Origin: Paenibacillus lacisoli
GTDB lineage: Bacteria > Bacillota > Bacilli > Paenibacillales > Paenibacillaceae
Direction: 5' to 3'
Length of the DNA: 64,000 nt
Assembly (NCBI RefSeq): GCF_030580655.1
Contig: NZ_JAUQTB010000001.1
Coordinates: 730,345-794,344 of the forward strand
Shown: positions 1 to 9,027 of the stretch, one piece after another
Numbering within the stretch: the first letter of the stretch is position 1
How the letters are laid out: every line of letters starts with the position of its first letter
The notes under the pieces: generated by a model
The model's database searches: none
What the model saw: only the letters and a program-made list of their open reading frames with translations
What the model was told of the DNA's origin: nothing
Position numbers and translations under genes: made by a program

Positions 1-456
1 CAGCGGGCTATCCACCTCCGGAATACGGTTACGGTGGCACTGCTCTGCCGCCTCCTTGGCAATCTTGCGCCAGCGCTCGACACGTTTGCCTTCCTTTTTG
101 CTGTCATACTGAACAATGGTCCGCTCCGAGAGGAACGGCACAAACCGGTCTGCCCCGATCTCGGTGCATTTTTGGATCACCAGCTCCATTTTGTCGCCTT
201 TCGGCAGACTTTGTGCGATGGTAACCTTCACTTTAGGCTCTGCATTCATTTCCAGCCTGTCTATAATAGCAGCCGTTACCTCGCCCGCTTCCAGCGACGT
301 CAGCTCGACCAGAGCCTCTCTCGAAGCACCATCGCTGACAATCACTTTATCGCCGGGCTTGCCGCGCATGACCCTGCTAATATGGCGGGCATCTTCGCCG
401 GTTATGGTCACACTGTTCTCGCCGAACTGTTCCTGTGTAATGAAATAACGCTGCAT
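1..456 (-). CDS. rsmE: 16S rRNA m3U1498 methyltransferase RsmE, 3' end cut by window edge
   Basis: The frame is open from an ATG to the left edge of the window, giving 152 codons of a family usually near 250 residues, so the C-terminal part is missing. The N-terminus starts MQRYFI and is followed by GEDARHISRVMRGKPGD and later IVQKCTEIGADRFVPF-type sequence, which is the SPOUT-class RsmE pattern (N-terminal PUA-like domain, then the methyltransferase). The family methylates N3 of U1498 in 16S rRNA using S-adenosylmethionine. It sits downstream of prmA and the dnaK operon, as in Bacillus. The knotted SAM-binding region lies outside the window and cannot be checked. Confidence 0.9.
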   Translation of the reverse strand, partial: MQRYFITQEQFGENSVTITGEDARHISRVMRGKPGDKVIVSDGASREALVELTSLEAGEVTAAIIDRLEMNAEPKVKVTIAQSLPKGDKMELVIQKCTEIGADRFVPFLSERTIVQYDSKKEGKRVERWRKIAKEAAEQCHRNRIPEVDSPL

Positions 457-626
457 GTCCCTTATTCACACCTGTCTCACCTGAATTGGATGCAGGGCGG
501 GACAGGACGTGACGGGAAGCTTGGTCCGAACCCCACCTGCAAAAACACCAACAAACATCATACACCGTTTAGGCCTGAAAAACCAGCCTTTCCCCGTAAG
601 TGGTCCTGGAAATCACAACCTGCACA

Positions 627-652
627 ACAAAAAAGGAGCCCTTAGGCCCCTT
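627..652 (-). terminator. Rho-independent terminator of the site-2 protease gene
   Basis: On the minus strand an 8-bp stem (one G-U pair) with a 4-nt loop is followed by a run of U residues. The stem overlaps the stop codon of the upstream protease gene, a very tight arrangement. Confidence 0.65.
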
Positions 653-1328
653 AGAATAAATGCAGAAATACCTGGCCAAAGCTCCGTACAAGGAAGTTGG
701 CGAATTCATAAATTGGAACAATGGTTACATTGCGCAGTGCAGGGATGAACACAATCAGCAGGAAAATGAATAAAGACCATTGCTCGTAACGCTGCAGCGC
801 CGGCAGTGCTGAACGGGGTGCCAAATCCTCTACGATCCGGTAGCCGTCCAGCGGCGGCAGCGGAATCAGGTTAAAGAGGAAGAGAAACATGTTCAGGGAA
901 ACAAGATAATTGAAGAAGTAATAGACCGCCATATACACACGCTGGTTCTCAATGCCTTCCAGTACACCGAAGTAGTTCAGAAGATGAAAAATGAACAATC
1001 CCACCACCGACAGCAGCAGGTTGCTGAGCGGACCGGCAACAGAGACGATCACACCCATGAGACGGGGTCGGGTAAAGTTGGCCCGGTTCACCGGAACCGG
1101 CTTCGCCCATCCAAAGCCTCCGATCAGCAGTAACAGCGTACCGAGAAAATCGATATGAACCGCAGGGTTTAAGGTCACCCGTCCCAGCAGCTTGGCTGTG
1201 GGGTCTCCGAACTTGTTGGCAAAGTAGGCGTGCGAGAATTCATGCACGGTGAAGGCAAAAATAAGCGCGAGAATATAAAACGGCAAATTGGCAAGAGGAA
1301 CCTGAAGAAAACGATCCAGAAAATCCAT
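651..1328 (-). CDS. Site-2 protease (M50 family) intramembrane metalloprotease
   Basis: A 225-residue polytopic membrane protein. The zinc motif HEFSH lies at residues 29-33 inside the first hydrophobic segment, and the second metal motif NLIPLPPLDG is at residues 153-162, with a GPLSN segment near residue 99. These are the hallmarks of the short S2P/YwhC-like subgroup that lacks a PDZ domain. The family cleaves transmembrane segments of substrates within the bilayer; the substrate here is unknown. It starts two bases after the prmA stop and is probably co-transcribed with prmA. An AGGAAG ribosome site precedes the ATG. Confidence 0.88.
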   Translation of the reverse strand: MDFLDRFLQVPLANLPFYILALIFAFTVHEFSHAYFANKFGDPTAKLLGRVTLNPAVHIDFLGTLLLLIGGFGWAKPVPVNRANFTRPRLMGVIVSVAGPLSNLLLSVVGLFIFHLLNYFGVLEGIENQRVYMAVYYFFNYLVSLNMFLFLFNLIPLPPLDGYRIVEDLAPRSALPALQRYEQWSLFIFLLIVFIPALRNVTIVPIYEFANFLVRSFGQVFLHLF

Positions 1329-1330
1329 CG

Positions 1331-2296
1331 TTATTTCTTCCTCGCGACAAAGGCGATCCAGTCTTCATCCCGTTTCTTGTCTTCAATCACAAATCCGGCT
1401 GCAGTCAGCGCCTGCTCCACAACTTCTTCCTTGTTCTTCCATATGCCTGAAGCGATGTAAACGCCATTAGACTCCAGTGCCTGATATACATCATCGATGA
1501 AGAGCAGAATAATCTCTGCCAAAATATTCGCAACAATGACCTTCACCGGCAGGGTTACACCCAGGCCCTGTTCATGGCTCCCGAGCAGCGAGAGAAGGTC
1601 GCTTTCCTTAACGGTAATACGGTCCTCCAATCCGTTCAGACGGGTATTCTCTTCCGCACTGGAGACAGCAACCGGATCGAGGTCCAGGGCAAGAACGTGT
1701 TTTGCCCCCAGCTTGATGGCACCGATAGCCAGGATGCCCGAGCCCGTGCCGACGTCAATGACTTCTTCCCCTCCCTGAATTACACCTTCCAATGTACGAA
1801 GGCAGAGGGAGGTCGTCGGATGGGTACCAGTTCCGAAGGCCATGCCCGGATCCAGCTCAATAATCTGCTCCTGCGGATCAGCGGGAGTGTAATCCTCCCA
1901 GGTCGGCTTAATGGTCAGCCGGTCAGACACTCGCAGCGGCTTGAAGTACTGCTTCCATGCCGTCGCCCAGTCATCTTCATTAACCGTACGCACCTCTGTA
2001 GTCCAGCTGCCCGCATCAATATCAAACTCTTGCAGCCCCTCAATACGCGGCTTCACTTCCGTCAGAACCTCATCCATATCAGTTGTTTCGGCAAAATAGC
2101 CTTTGATAACGGCCAAGCCCTCCGGGATATCGTTCAGAGGCAGTTCGTACCATTGTCCATAGGAAGTATCTCTCTCTTTATTTAATGTACCGGATTCCTC
2201 AATCGAGACGCCGCCTGCACCGGCTTCATGCAGGAAATTCGAGATCATCTCCACCGCTTCCTCCGTGGTATGTATCGTTAATTCGTGCCATAACAT
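1331..2296 (-). CDS. prmA: Ribosomal protein L11 methyltransferase PrmA
   Basis: A 321-residue protein of normal length for the family. The N-terminal part (about residues 1-110) is the substrate-recognition domain. The catalytic part carries DPGMAFGTGTHPTT and the S-adenosylmethionine loop IDVGTGSGILAIGA, followed by VIVANILAEII. PrmA trimethylates amino groups of ribosomal protein L11. A strong AGGAGG site lies just upstream of the ATG. In Bacillus prmA directly follows dnaJ; here two small genes intervene, and prmA has its own likely sigma-A promoter inside the preceding terminator. Confidence 0.95.
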   Translation of the reverse strand: MLWHELTIHTTEEAVEMISNFLHEAGAGGVSIEESGTLNKERDTSYGQWYELPLNDIPEGLAVIKGYFAETTDMDEVLTEVKPRIEGLQEFDIDAGSWTTEVRTVNEDDWATAWKQYFKPLRVSDRLTIKPTWEDYTPADPQEQIIELDPGMAFGTGTHPTTSLCLRTLEGVIQGGEEVIDVGTGSGILAIGAIKLGAKHVLALDLDPVAVSSAEENTRLNGLEDRITVKESDLLSLLGSHEQGLGVTLPVKVIVANILAEIILLFIDDVYQALESNGVYIASGIWKNKEEVVEQALTAAGFVIEDKKRDEDWIAFVARKK

Positions 2297-2334
2297 AAGT
2301 TATCTTTTCCTCCTCATTAGCATGCATGAGTCTT

Positions 2335-2364
2335 ATTGTACTATACCTGATGGGCTGAATTCAA
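2335..2364 (-). promoter_or_regulatory. Candidate sigma-A promoter of prmA
   Basis: Minus strand: -35 TTGAAT at 2359-2364 and -10 TACAAT at 2335-2340 with an 18-bp spacer. The -35 hexamer overlaps the T-tract of the upstream terminator. Confidence 0.45.
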
Positions 2365-2395
2365 AAAAAGCGGCTGCGCTGATGAGCGCAGCCGC
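2363..2395 (-). terminator. Terminator after the yfhD-like gene
   Basis: A perfect 11-bp stem with a 4-nt loop (2370-2380 and 2385-2395), followed on the minus strand by seven T residues. Confidence 0.85.
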
Positions 2396-2430
2396 ATCGG
2401 ATCAAGATGGAATCCGAATGGGTAACCGGT

Positions 2431-2619
2431 TTACTTGTCGTCAAAAATAATACGCTCCTGCCGGCGTTCTGCTGCCTCGCTGCGCCGCAGAGCTTCCACA
2501 TCGTCATGATCTGCCAGCGCGCCGGAGAATTCGACATCCTCATTTTTGGCTGCCTGAAGATCTCTCATCTTGTCCGTCTTCTTCAAAATTTTGCCGCGGC
2601 TGCTCTGAAATTCTGCCAT
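2431..2619 (-). CDS. Small YfhD-family protein
   Basis: A 62-residue charged, soluble peptide containing EDVEFSGALADHDDVEA, which resembles the conserved core of the YfhD family of small Bacillus and Paenibacillus proteins (DVEFS-ELAD). Function is unknown. A strong AAAGGAGG site precedes the ATG and a perfect terminator follows, so this is very probably a real gene although it is short. Spacing to the upstream gene is about 40 bases, so the two may be co-transcribed. The family assignment is from remembered sequence pattern. Confidence 0.7.
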   Translation of the reverse strand: MAEFQSSRGKILKKTDKMRDLQAAKNEDVEFSGALADHDDVEALRRSEAAERRQERIIFDDK

Positions 2620-2661
2620 AATCCCGCCTCCTTTTGATAATAGAACCCAGCCTTTTCCTAA

Positions 2662-3033
2662 TTAAATCATCCCGCCGCATTGTTCAACAATTGCCAATGC
2701 GCGTTCATGCACGTCCTGGTTCACCACGACGGTCAACAAAATATCACGCCCCGTCGGACCTCCCTGGCCTCCGTCACTCATGCCGCTTGCCGCCGGATCT
2801 GCTGCAGCCAAAATACCATCTATGGCACTGCTGAAGGCGCCATTTTGCGTCAAAGCAGCCAGGCTGCTGATATTGCCGGATATGACCGGAATCCCATAGC
2901 TGATGCTGCCGCCGGGATACCGGCTGAACCGGTCGATCGACATATCAATCACCCGCAGTGCCTTCAGCTTCATCGCAGCCGCTTCAGCCTCTTCCGGTGA
3001 TTTAAAATACGCCAGTATGTTCTTGTCACTCAT
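2662..3033 (-). CDS. Uncharacterised 123-residue protein downstream of dnaJ
   Basis: The protein is small and soluble. An N-terminal segment resembles an alpha/beta sandwich (ILAYFKSPEEAEAAAMKLK, then VIDMSIDRFS), the middle is Gly/Ala/Ser-rich and contains GMSDGGQGGP, and the C-terminus has ILLTVVVN and a final EQCGGMI. The pattern of a short strand, a helix rich in EEAEAA and a second strand is reminiscent of the general-stress YflT-like fold, but I do not recognise the family with certainty. An AGGTGG-type ribosome site lies upstream. Its place between the chaperone locus and yfhD suggests a stress role; this is inference only. Confidence 0.6.
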   Translation of the reverse strand: MSDKNILAYFKSPEEAEAAAMKLKALRVIDMSIDRFSRYPGGSISYGIPVISGNISSLAALTQNGAFSSAIDGILAAADPAASGMSDGGQGGPTGRDILLTVVVNQDVHERALAIVEQCGGMI

Positions 3034-3116
3034 TGAATTCCACCTGCCTTCCGCTGGTCCTTGTTCTAGAGTGCGTGAAAGCAGGCCGGTTTATTCTTAG
3101 GCTTCATTTATCCGTG

Positions 3117-3171
3117 CACAAAAAAAGAGGCTGTTCGCAGATGATAAACATCATCTGGAACGCCTCTTTTG
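3117..3171 (-). terminator. Terminator of dnaJ / chaperone operon
   Basis: Long hairpin with AAAGAGGC/GCCTCTTT outer arms and an inner GATGAT/ATCATC stem, followed on the minus strand by a T-tract. It closes the dnaJ transcript. Confidence 0.8.
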
Positions 3172-3186
3172 ATTATAATAGGTTGA

Positions 3187-4311
3187 TCAGTCTCCGCGGA
3201 ATGCCCGCTTCATCCGGTCGAAAAAGGACTGCTCCTGCTCATGGGTCTGCTCCCCGCTGAGGGAAGCAAAGCTGCGCAGCAGATCTTTCTGTTCATCGCT
3301 CAGCTTGCTTGGTGTCACCACAATCACTTTCACATGCTGATCGCCCTGGCCGACACCGCGTAGACGCGGCACGCCCTTGCCTTTGAGACGGAAATAGGTT
3401 CCGGTCTGTGTTCCGGCAGGGATCTTCAGTTTGACCTTCTCGGACAAGGTAGGAATCTCAATCTCATCGCCGAGTGCTGCCTGAGCGAAGGTCAGCGGCA
3501 CTTCGCAGTAGATGTCGTCCCCTTCGCGTTCGAAGAAATCATGCGGCTTGACGCGAATGACAATGTACAGGTCGCCGGCAGGACCGCCACGCAGGCCGCC
3601 TTCCCCTTCACCGCTCATGCGCAGCTGCGCGCCGTCATCCACGCCTGCAGGAATGCGGACATGAATTTTACGCTGCTTGCGTACTTTGCCTGAGCCTTGG
3701 CAAGTTGTACATTTTTCCTTGATGATCTTGCCGGAACCGCTGCAGTTTGAGCAAGGACGACGGTTGACCATACGGCCAAACGGCGTGTTCTGAACCACTT
3801 CCTGCTGTCCGCTGCCATGACAGACGGAGCAGGTCTCTGGATGAGTACCCGGCTTGGCACCAGAACCATTACACGTATCGCAATTTTCGGTACGCGGGAT
3901 CGTAATATCCGTTTCCTTGCCGAAGACCGCTTCCTTGAATTCAATGGTCATCGTATATTGCAGATCATTCCCCCGCTGCGGAGCATTTGGATCACGACGT
4001 CCGCCGCCTCCACCGCCGAAGAACATATCAAATATATCACCAAAGCCGCCGAAGTCCTGCCCGCCAAAGCCGCCGCCCATGCCCTGATTTGGATCAACAT
4101 GTCCAAACTGGTCATATTGCGCTCGCTTCTGGCCGTCACTCAGTACATCATAAGCTTCTTTCATTTCCTTGAATTTTGCTTCTGCGTCCGGCTCCTTGTT
4201 CACGTCCGGATGATACTGGCGCGCCAGTTTACGGTATGCTTTCTTAATCTCGTCATCCGAAGCATTTTTGCCGAGTCCTAGCACCTCATAATAATCACGC
4301 TTTTCAGCCAC
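3187..4311 (-). CDS. dnaJ: Chaperone protein DnaJ (Hsp40)
   Basis: A 374-residue type I DnaJ. The N-terminal J domain has YHPDVN, then a Gly/Phe-rich region, four CxxCxGxG zinc motifs ([32 protein letters not shown]) and the C-terminal substrate-binding domains. DnaJ stimulates the ATPase of DnaK and delivers unfolded protein. The start is a GTG codon behind GGGGGTGG. It lies 121 bases after dnaK; a weak hairpin in that gap may reduce read-through. Regulation is expected through the upstream CIRCE. Confidence 0.97.
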   Translation of the reverse strand: MAEKRDYYEVLGLGKNASDDEIKKAYRKLARQYHPDVNKEPDAEAKFKEMKEAYDVLSDGQKRAQYDQFGHVDPNQGMGGGFGGQDFGGFGDIFDMFFGGGGGGRRDPNAPQRGNDLQYTMTIEFKEAVFGKETDITIPRTENCDTCNGSGAKPGTHPETCSVCHGSGQQEVVQNTPFGRMVNRRPCSNCSGSGKIIKEKCTTCQGSGKVRKQRKIHVRIPAGVDDGAQLRMSGEGEGGLRGGPAGDLYIVIRVKPHDFFEREGDDIYCEVPLTFAQAALGDEIEIPTLSEKVKLKIPAGTQTGTYFRLKGKGVPRLRGVGQGDQHVKVIVVTPSKLSDEQKDLLRSFASLSGEQTHEQEQSFFDRMKRAFRGD

Positions 4312-4361
4312 TGCTCCACCCCCATGCCTATTCAGCTTCCCGCATCATGACAAAAGGAAAG

Positions 4362-4386
4362 CCAAAAACCGGATGCTTCCGGCTTT
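4362..4386 (-). terminator. Weak hairpin in the dnaK-dnaJ gap
   Basis: On the minus strand a short stem (GCCGGA paired with TCCGGT, extended by A-T pairs) with a 4-nt loop is followed by TTTTT. The stem is short, so partial termination or RNA processing between dnaK and dnaJ is more likely than a full stop. Confidence 0.4.
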
Positions 4387-4432
4387 GACCTTCCCATTGC
4401 TGCTTGCATGCATGAATCTGTCTATTGCCAGA

Positions 4433-6295
<1,863 letters not shown>

Positions 6296-6308
6296 TCACA
6301 TCGTCAAA

Positions 6309-6349
6309 GGCCGTTCCGGCCGTAAATGGTAGGCATGCCTGAGCATGCC
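6309..6349 (-). other. Two small hairpins in the grpE-dnaK gap
   Basis: GGCATGC/GCATGCC with a 4-nt loop (6332-6349) and GGCC/GGCC with a 5-nt loop (6309-6321) lie just upstream of the dnaK ribosome site. Neither has a T-tract, so they are not terminators. They may protect a processed mRNA 5' end. Confidence 0.35.
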
Positions 6350-6404
6350 GGATATGGATTTGTTTCTGGTTGGTTTGATAAACCATGTCAATCTATGTGA
6401 ATGA

Positions 6405-7004
6405 TTACATGCTCACTTTGACCATGGCTGGTCGCAGTACTTTATCCTTCAGCATATAACCTTTTTGTACTTCCTCAACGACGATGCCTTCCTCATACTC
6501 GTCGCTCTCCACCTGCATGATTGCCTGATGGAATTCAGGGTTGAACGGCTCGCCAACCGTCTCCATGGCCGTCAGGCCTTCAGCCTGCAGTACGCCCTCG
6601 AATTGACGGAAAATCATATGGATTCCCTTCGTGAACGACTCGGATTCAGGTGTCTGCGGAAGCGCAGCTACGGCACGCTCGAAGTTATCAATAACCGGCA
6701 CAAGCTCATTGATCAGCTTCATGGAAGCATATTTAGCAAGGTCTTCTTTCTCCTTCGCCGTACGGCGGCGGAAATTATCGAAGTCGGCCTGTGTACGCAG
6801 GAAGCGCTGCTGACTTTCTTCGGCTTCTGCACGAAGGCGGGCAGCCTCATCATTCTCCTCCGCAGACTCTGTCTCGAGAGAAGCAGATTCGTTCACCACT
6901 TCCTCTACAGCCGGCTCATCACCTTGAGTGGTCTCTACCTCTACGACTTCCTCCTCAGCGGTTGGCTGCTGTTCTTCCCCTTGAAACGTTTGATCCTCTT
7001 TCAA
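6405..7004 (-). CDS. grpE: Nucleotide exchange factor GrpE
   Basis: A 199-residue protein. The first 65 residues are very acidic and low in complexity, followed by a long coiled-coil helix (RFLRTQADFDNFRRR) and the C-terminal beta domain with EPFNPEFHQAIMQVES and PAMVKVS. GrpE releases ADP from DnaK. The start is a TTG codon directly behind AAGGAGGTGAGACAAC, the best ribosome site in the region, and no ATG nearby competes. It is the second gene of the hrcA operon. Confidence 0.96.
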   Translation of the reverse strand: MKEDQTFQGEEQQPTAEEEVVEVETTQGDEPAVEEVVNESASLETESAEENDEAARLRAEAEESQQRFLRTQADFDNFRRRTAKEKEDLAKYASMKLINELVPVIDNFERAVAALPQTPESESFTKGIHMIFRQFEGVLQAEGLTAMETVGEPFNPEFHQAIMQVESDEYEEGIVVEEVQKGYMLKDKVLRPAMVKVSM

Positions 7005-7102
7005 GTTGTCTCACCTCCTTAAAATAGGCCTCAACACAAGGCACAACGTATAGGATACCGTCTTCCTGTCCATCAATCAAGGCGGCGCAGGAAGACCGTG
7101 CA

Positions 7103-8134
7103 TTATTTATAACGGAGCGTCAGCATGGCGGACAGATCTTTCGATAATATACCCAAAATACTGATTACACGGGCATATTCCATGCGTGTCGGTCCCAAAA
7201 TACCAATGGTTCCAAGCGCCTCGCCATCCACAGAATAAGTCGCGGTAACCAGACTGCAGTTGGCAAAAGCTTCATGGGCGTTCTCCTGCCCAATACGCAC
7301 CTGGATGCCTGGAGCACCTGCTGAAGGGGCCATCAATTTTAACAGGGTAGACGTCTCTTCGAACAGATCCAGCACATGCTTCAGCTTATCTACATCCTTG
7401 AACTCCGGCTGAGACAGCATATGCGTCGTTCCGCTCAGGTACAGACGCTGATCTGTTTCGTTATCGAACGCGCGGTCGAGAACGTTCAGTACATCTTCAT
7501 AATGAGCGATATGACGCTGCATCTCCTCGCCCAGCTCAGCATACAGACGCGATTTCAGCTTATAGATAGGCACGCCAACCAGCTTGCTGTTCAGAAGGTT
7601 CACGACCTTCTCCATCTCAGATACGGATACGCCCGGTGGAATATGAACCGTCTTGTTCTCCACCTGTCCGGTATTCGTCACAATGATGGCAACCGCCGTC
7701 GTCTCATTCAGCGGCAGGAGCTGGAAATGGCGTAATGAAGTATGAAAAACCTCCGGTCCCAGAAGGATGGAAGTGTAATTCGTCATATTGGACAAAATGT
7801 TGGAGGCATTCTGAATAGCCTGCTCCATCACATTCAGCTTCTCTGCGAAAAACGCCTTCAGTTCATTCATCTCAACCGGCTCCAGAAGGTGTGCGGGATT
7901 CAGATGGTCCACATAATAGCGGTAGCCCTTATTGGAAGGAATTCGTCCAGCTGAAGTATGCGGCTGTTCAAGAAAACCAAGCTCCTCCAGATCCGCCATC
8001 TCGTTGCGAATGGTCGCAGGACTGAAGCTTACGTCGTCCCGCTTCGATATACTGCGGGATCCCACAGGCTCAGCCGAACGAATATAGTCATCGATGATTG
8101 CATTCAAAATCAGCTTCTGGCGTTCGGTTAACAT
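7103..8134 (-). CDS. hrcA: Heat-inducible transcription repressor HrcA
   Basis: A 343-residue protein of standard length. The N-terminal winged helix (SKRDDVSFSPATIRNEMADLEELG) is followed by the GAF-like and dimerisation regions. HrcA binds CIRCE elements and represses class I heat-shock genes; folding of HrcA by GroEL is the usual sensor. The gene heads the operon and a perfect CIRCE lies between its promoter and its start, so it should control itself together with grpE, dnaK and dnaJ. AGGAGG precedes the ATG. Confidence 0.97.
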   Translation of the reverse strand: MLTERQKLILNAIIDDYIRSAEPVGSRSISKRDDVSFSPATIRNEMADLEELGFLEQPHTSAGRIPSNKGYRYYVDHLNPAHLLEPVEMNELKAFFAEKLNVMEQAIQNASNILSNMTNYTSILLGPEVFHTSLRHFQLLPLNETTAVAIIVTNTGQVENKTVHIPPGVSVSEMEKVVNLLNSKLVGVPIYKLKSRLYAELGEEMQRHIAHYEDVLNVLDRAFDNETDQRLYLSGTTHMLSQPEFKDVDKLKHVLDLFEETSTLLKLMAPSAGAPGIQVRIGQENAHEAFANCSLVTATYSVDGEALGTIGILGPTRMEYARVISILGILSKDLSAMLTLRYK

Positions 8135-8184
8135 GGAAATCCCTCCTTGTTCGGTCTAACGATCCATTCGAATCACAGTGTTCG

Positions 8185-8211
8185 TTAGCACTCGAATCAG
8201 ATGAGTGCTAA
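8185..8211 (-). promoter_or_regulatory. CIRCE operator (HrcA binding site)
   Basis: TTAGCACTC, nine bases, GAGTGCTAA: an exact match to the CIRCE consensus inverted repeat, placed just downstream of the hrcA -10 element and upstream of the hrcA start. Confidence 0.97.
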
Positions 8212-8221
8212 TTGCTATTAC

Positions 8222-8261
8222 AAAAATACCAAACCGACAGAAGCGTGTCAAGTCGGTTTGG
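8222..8261 (-). terminator. Terminator-like hairpin overlapping the hrcA promoter
   Basis: CCAAACCGAC (8229-8238) pairs perfectly with GTCGGTTTGG (8252-8261); on the minus strand the stem is followed by TATTTTTG. The loop carries part of the -35 and the T-tract carries the -10 of the hrcA promoter. It begins four bases after the stop codon of a small reading frame. Confidence 0.6.
8223..8251 (-). promoter_or_regulatory. Sigma-A promoter of the hrcA operon
   Basis: Minus strand -35 TTGACA (8246-8251), 17-bp spacer, -10 TATTTT (8223-8228). The CIRCE follows 11 bases downstream of the -10. The promoter lies inside a terminator-like hairpin. Confidence 0.8.
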
Positions 8262-8264
8262 CTA

Positions 8265-8426
8265 TCAGGGCTGCTGGCACTTTATCTGACTCTCGGTCCG
8301 ATCGCGTTCCAGCTGTACCGATATCCCCTCCCGGTCAACTTGAATCCAGGACTTAACGATCTTCCCTTCCTTAACAAGAACACGATAGACTGCATTTTTG
8401 ATAAAAAGGATGATATACCAAAACAC
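8265..8426 (-). CDS. Possible small gene (53 codons from a GTG) before hrcA
   Basis: An open frame on the minus strand encodes a peptide with a hydrophobic start (VFWYIILFIKNAVYRVLV) and a charged second half (GKIVKSWIQVDREGISVQL, then ERDRTESQ). It looks protein-like in composition and is followed four bases later by a strong terminator hairpin. The frame is also open back to the stop codon of the upstream acetyltransferase, in phase with it, for 70 codons, but no ATG is present and the GTG has no clear ribosome site. It could be a real small gene with an unusual start, or a decayed extension of the acetyltransferase. No family recognised. Confidence 0.35.
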   Translation of the reverse strand: MFWYIILFIKNAVYRVLVKEGKIVKSWIQVDREGISVQLERDRTESQIKCQQP

Positions 8427-8468
8427 CCCGGGTTCATCAGGCTTAACCTGTTCCCGGAGTGTTTCTTC
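8420..8468 (-). terminator. Candidate terminator of the acetyltransferase gene
   Basis: A 10-bp stem (ACACTCCGGG with CCCGGGGTGT, one G-U) with a loop holding an inner AGG/CCT pair, then TTTTGG. The T-run is short. It overlaps the possible small gene that follows, so it may instead be an attenuator. Confidence 0.45.
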
Positions 8469-8477
8469 ACTTAATTC

Positions 8478-8954
8478 TTACTTTAACATCTTCAGTACAG
8501 CAATTTCATCGCAGGCATGCTGCTTGCTGCAGTTCACGCAATCCGTCCACACTTTCTCAGGGAAAATCTCCTTATTAACGACGGTAAAGCCGTTCTTCTC
8601 GAAAAAGGCCACTTCATACGTCAAAGCCATGATCTTCGGAATATCCTGCCGCTTTGCTTCCTCGATCAGCAGCTTCACAATTTTGGAGCCAATGCCCAGC
8701 CCTTTATAGCCGTCTGAAATACCTAAAGAACGAATCTCCACAAGGTCGGCCCCCAGCCGGCACAGTGAACCGCAGCCAACCGGCTTGCCGTCCACCTCGG
8801 CTACTACAAACAAATCGAGCTGGCGCTCCAGCACCGCACGCGATCGCGGAAGCATGATCCCCTGCTGTGCATATCCTTGAATCATTTCATACAGCGGCTC
8901 CACATCCTCCTGAACCGCTTTACGGCAAACTACTTGTTTGCAGACCGTCGCCAT
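8478..8954 (-). CDS. GNAT-family N-acetyltransferase, N-acetylglutamate-synthase-like
   Basis: A 158-residue GNAT protein from the ATG that follows AGGGGGAAAGG; a longer frame exists upstream but has no ribosome site. The fold is visible as RKAVQEDVEPLYEMI, then LFVVAEVDGKPVGCGSL, the acetyl-CoA loop YKGLGIGSKIVKLLIEEA and FEKNGFTVVNKE. A late CVNCSKQHACDE cluster may bind metal. This arrangement resembles the short ArgA-like acetyltransferases of Bacillus and Paenibacillus, but the substrate is not proven. It stands alone between hemW and hrcA. Confidence 0.8.
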   Translation of the reverse strand: MATVCKQVVCRKAVQEDVEPLYEMIQGYAQQGIMLPRSRAVLERQLDLFVVAEVDGKPVGCGSLCRLGADLVEIRSLGISDGYKGLGIGSKIVKLLIEEAKRQDIPKIMALTYEVAFFEKNGFTVVNKEIFPEKVWTDCVNCSKQHACDEIAVLKMLK

Positions 8955-9027
8955 GTGTCCTTTCCCCCTAACCGTGCTGTCCCATACAATATGAATAAAT
9001 ATACAACAACACGTATAGAAGTGCAAG

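Noticed and set aside
8205..8474. An 89-codon + strand frame across the hrcA promoter
   Set aside because: It runs through the CIRCE and promoter in the wrong direction and lacks a ribosome site; the minus-strand frame there is more protein-like.
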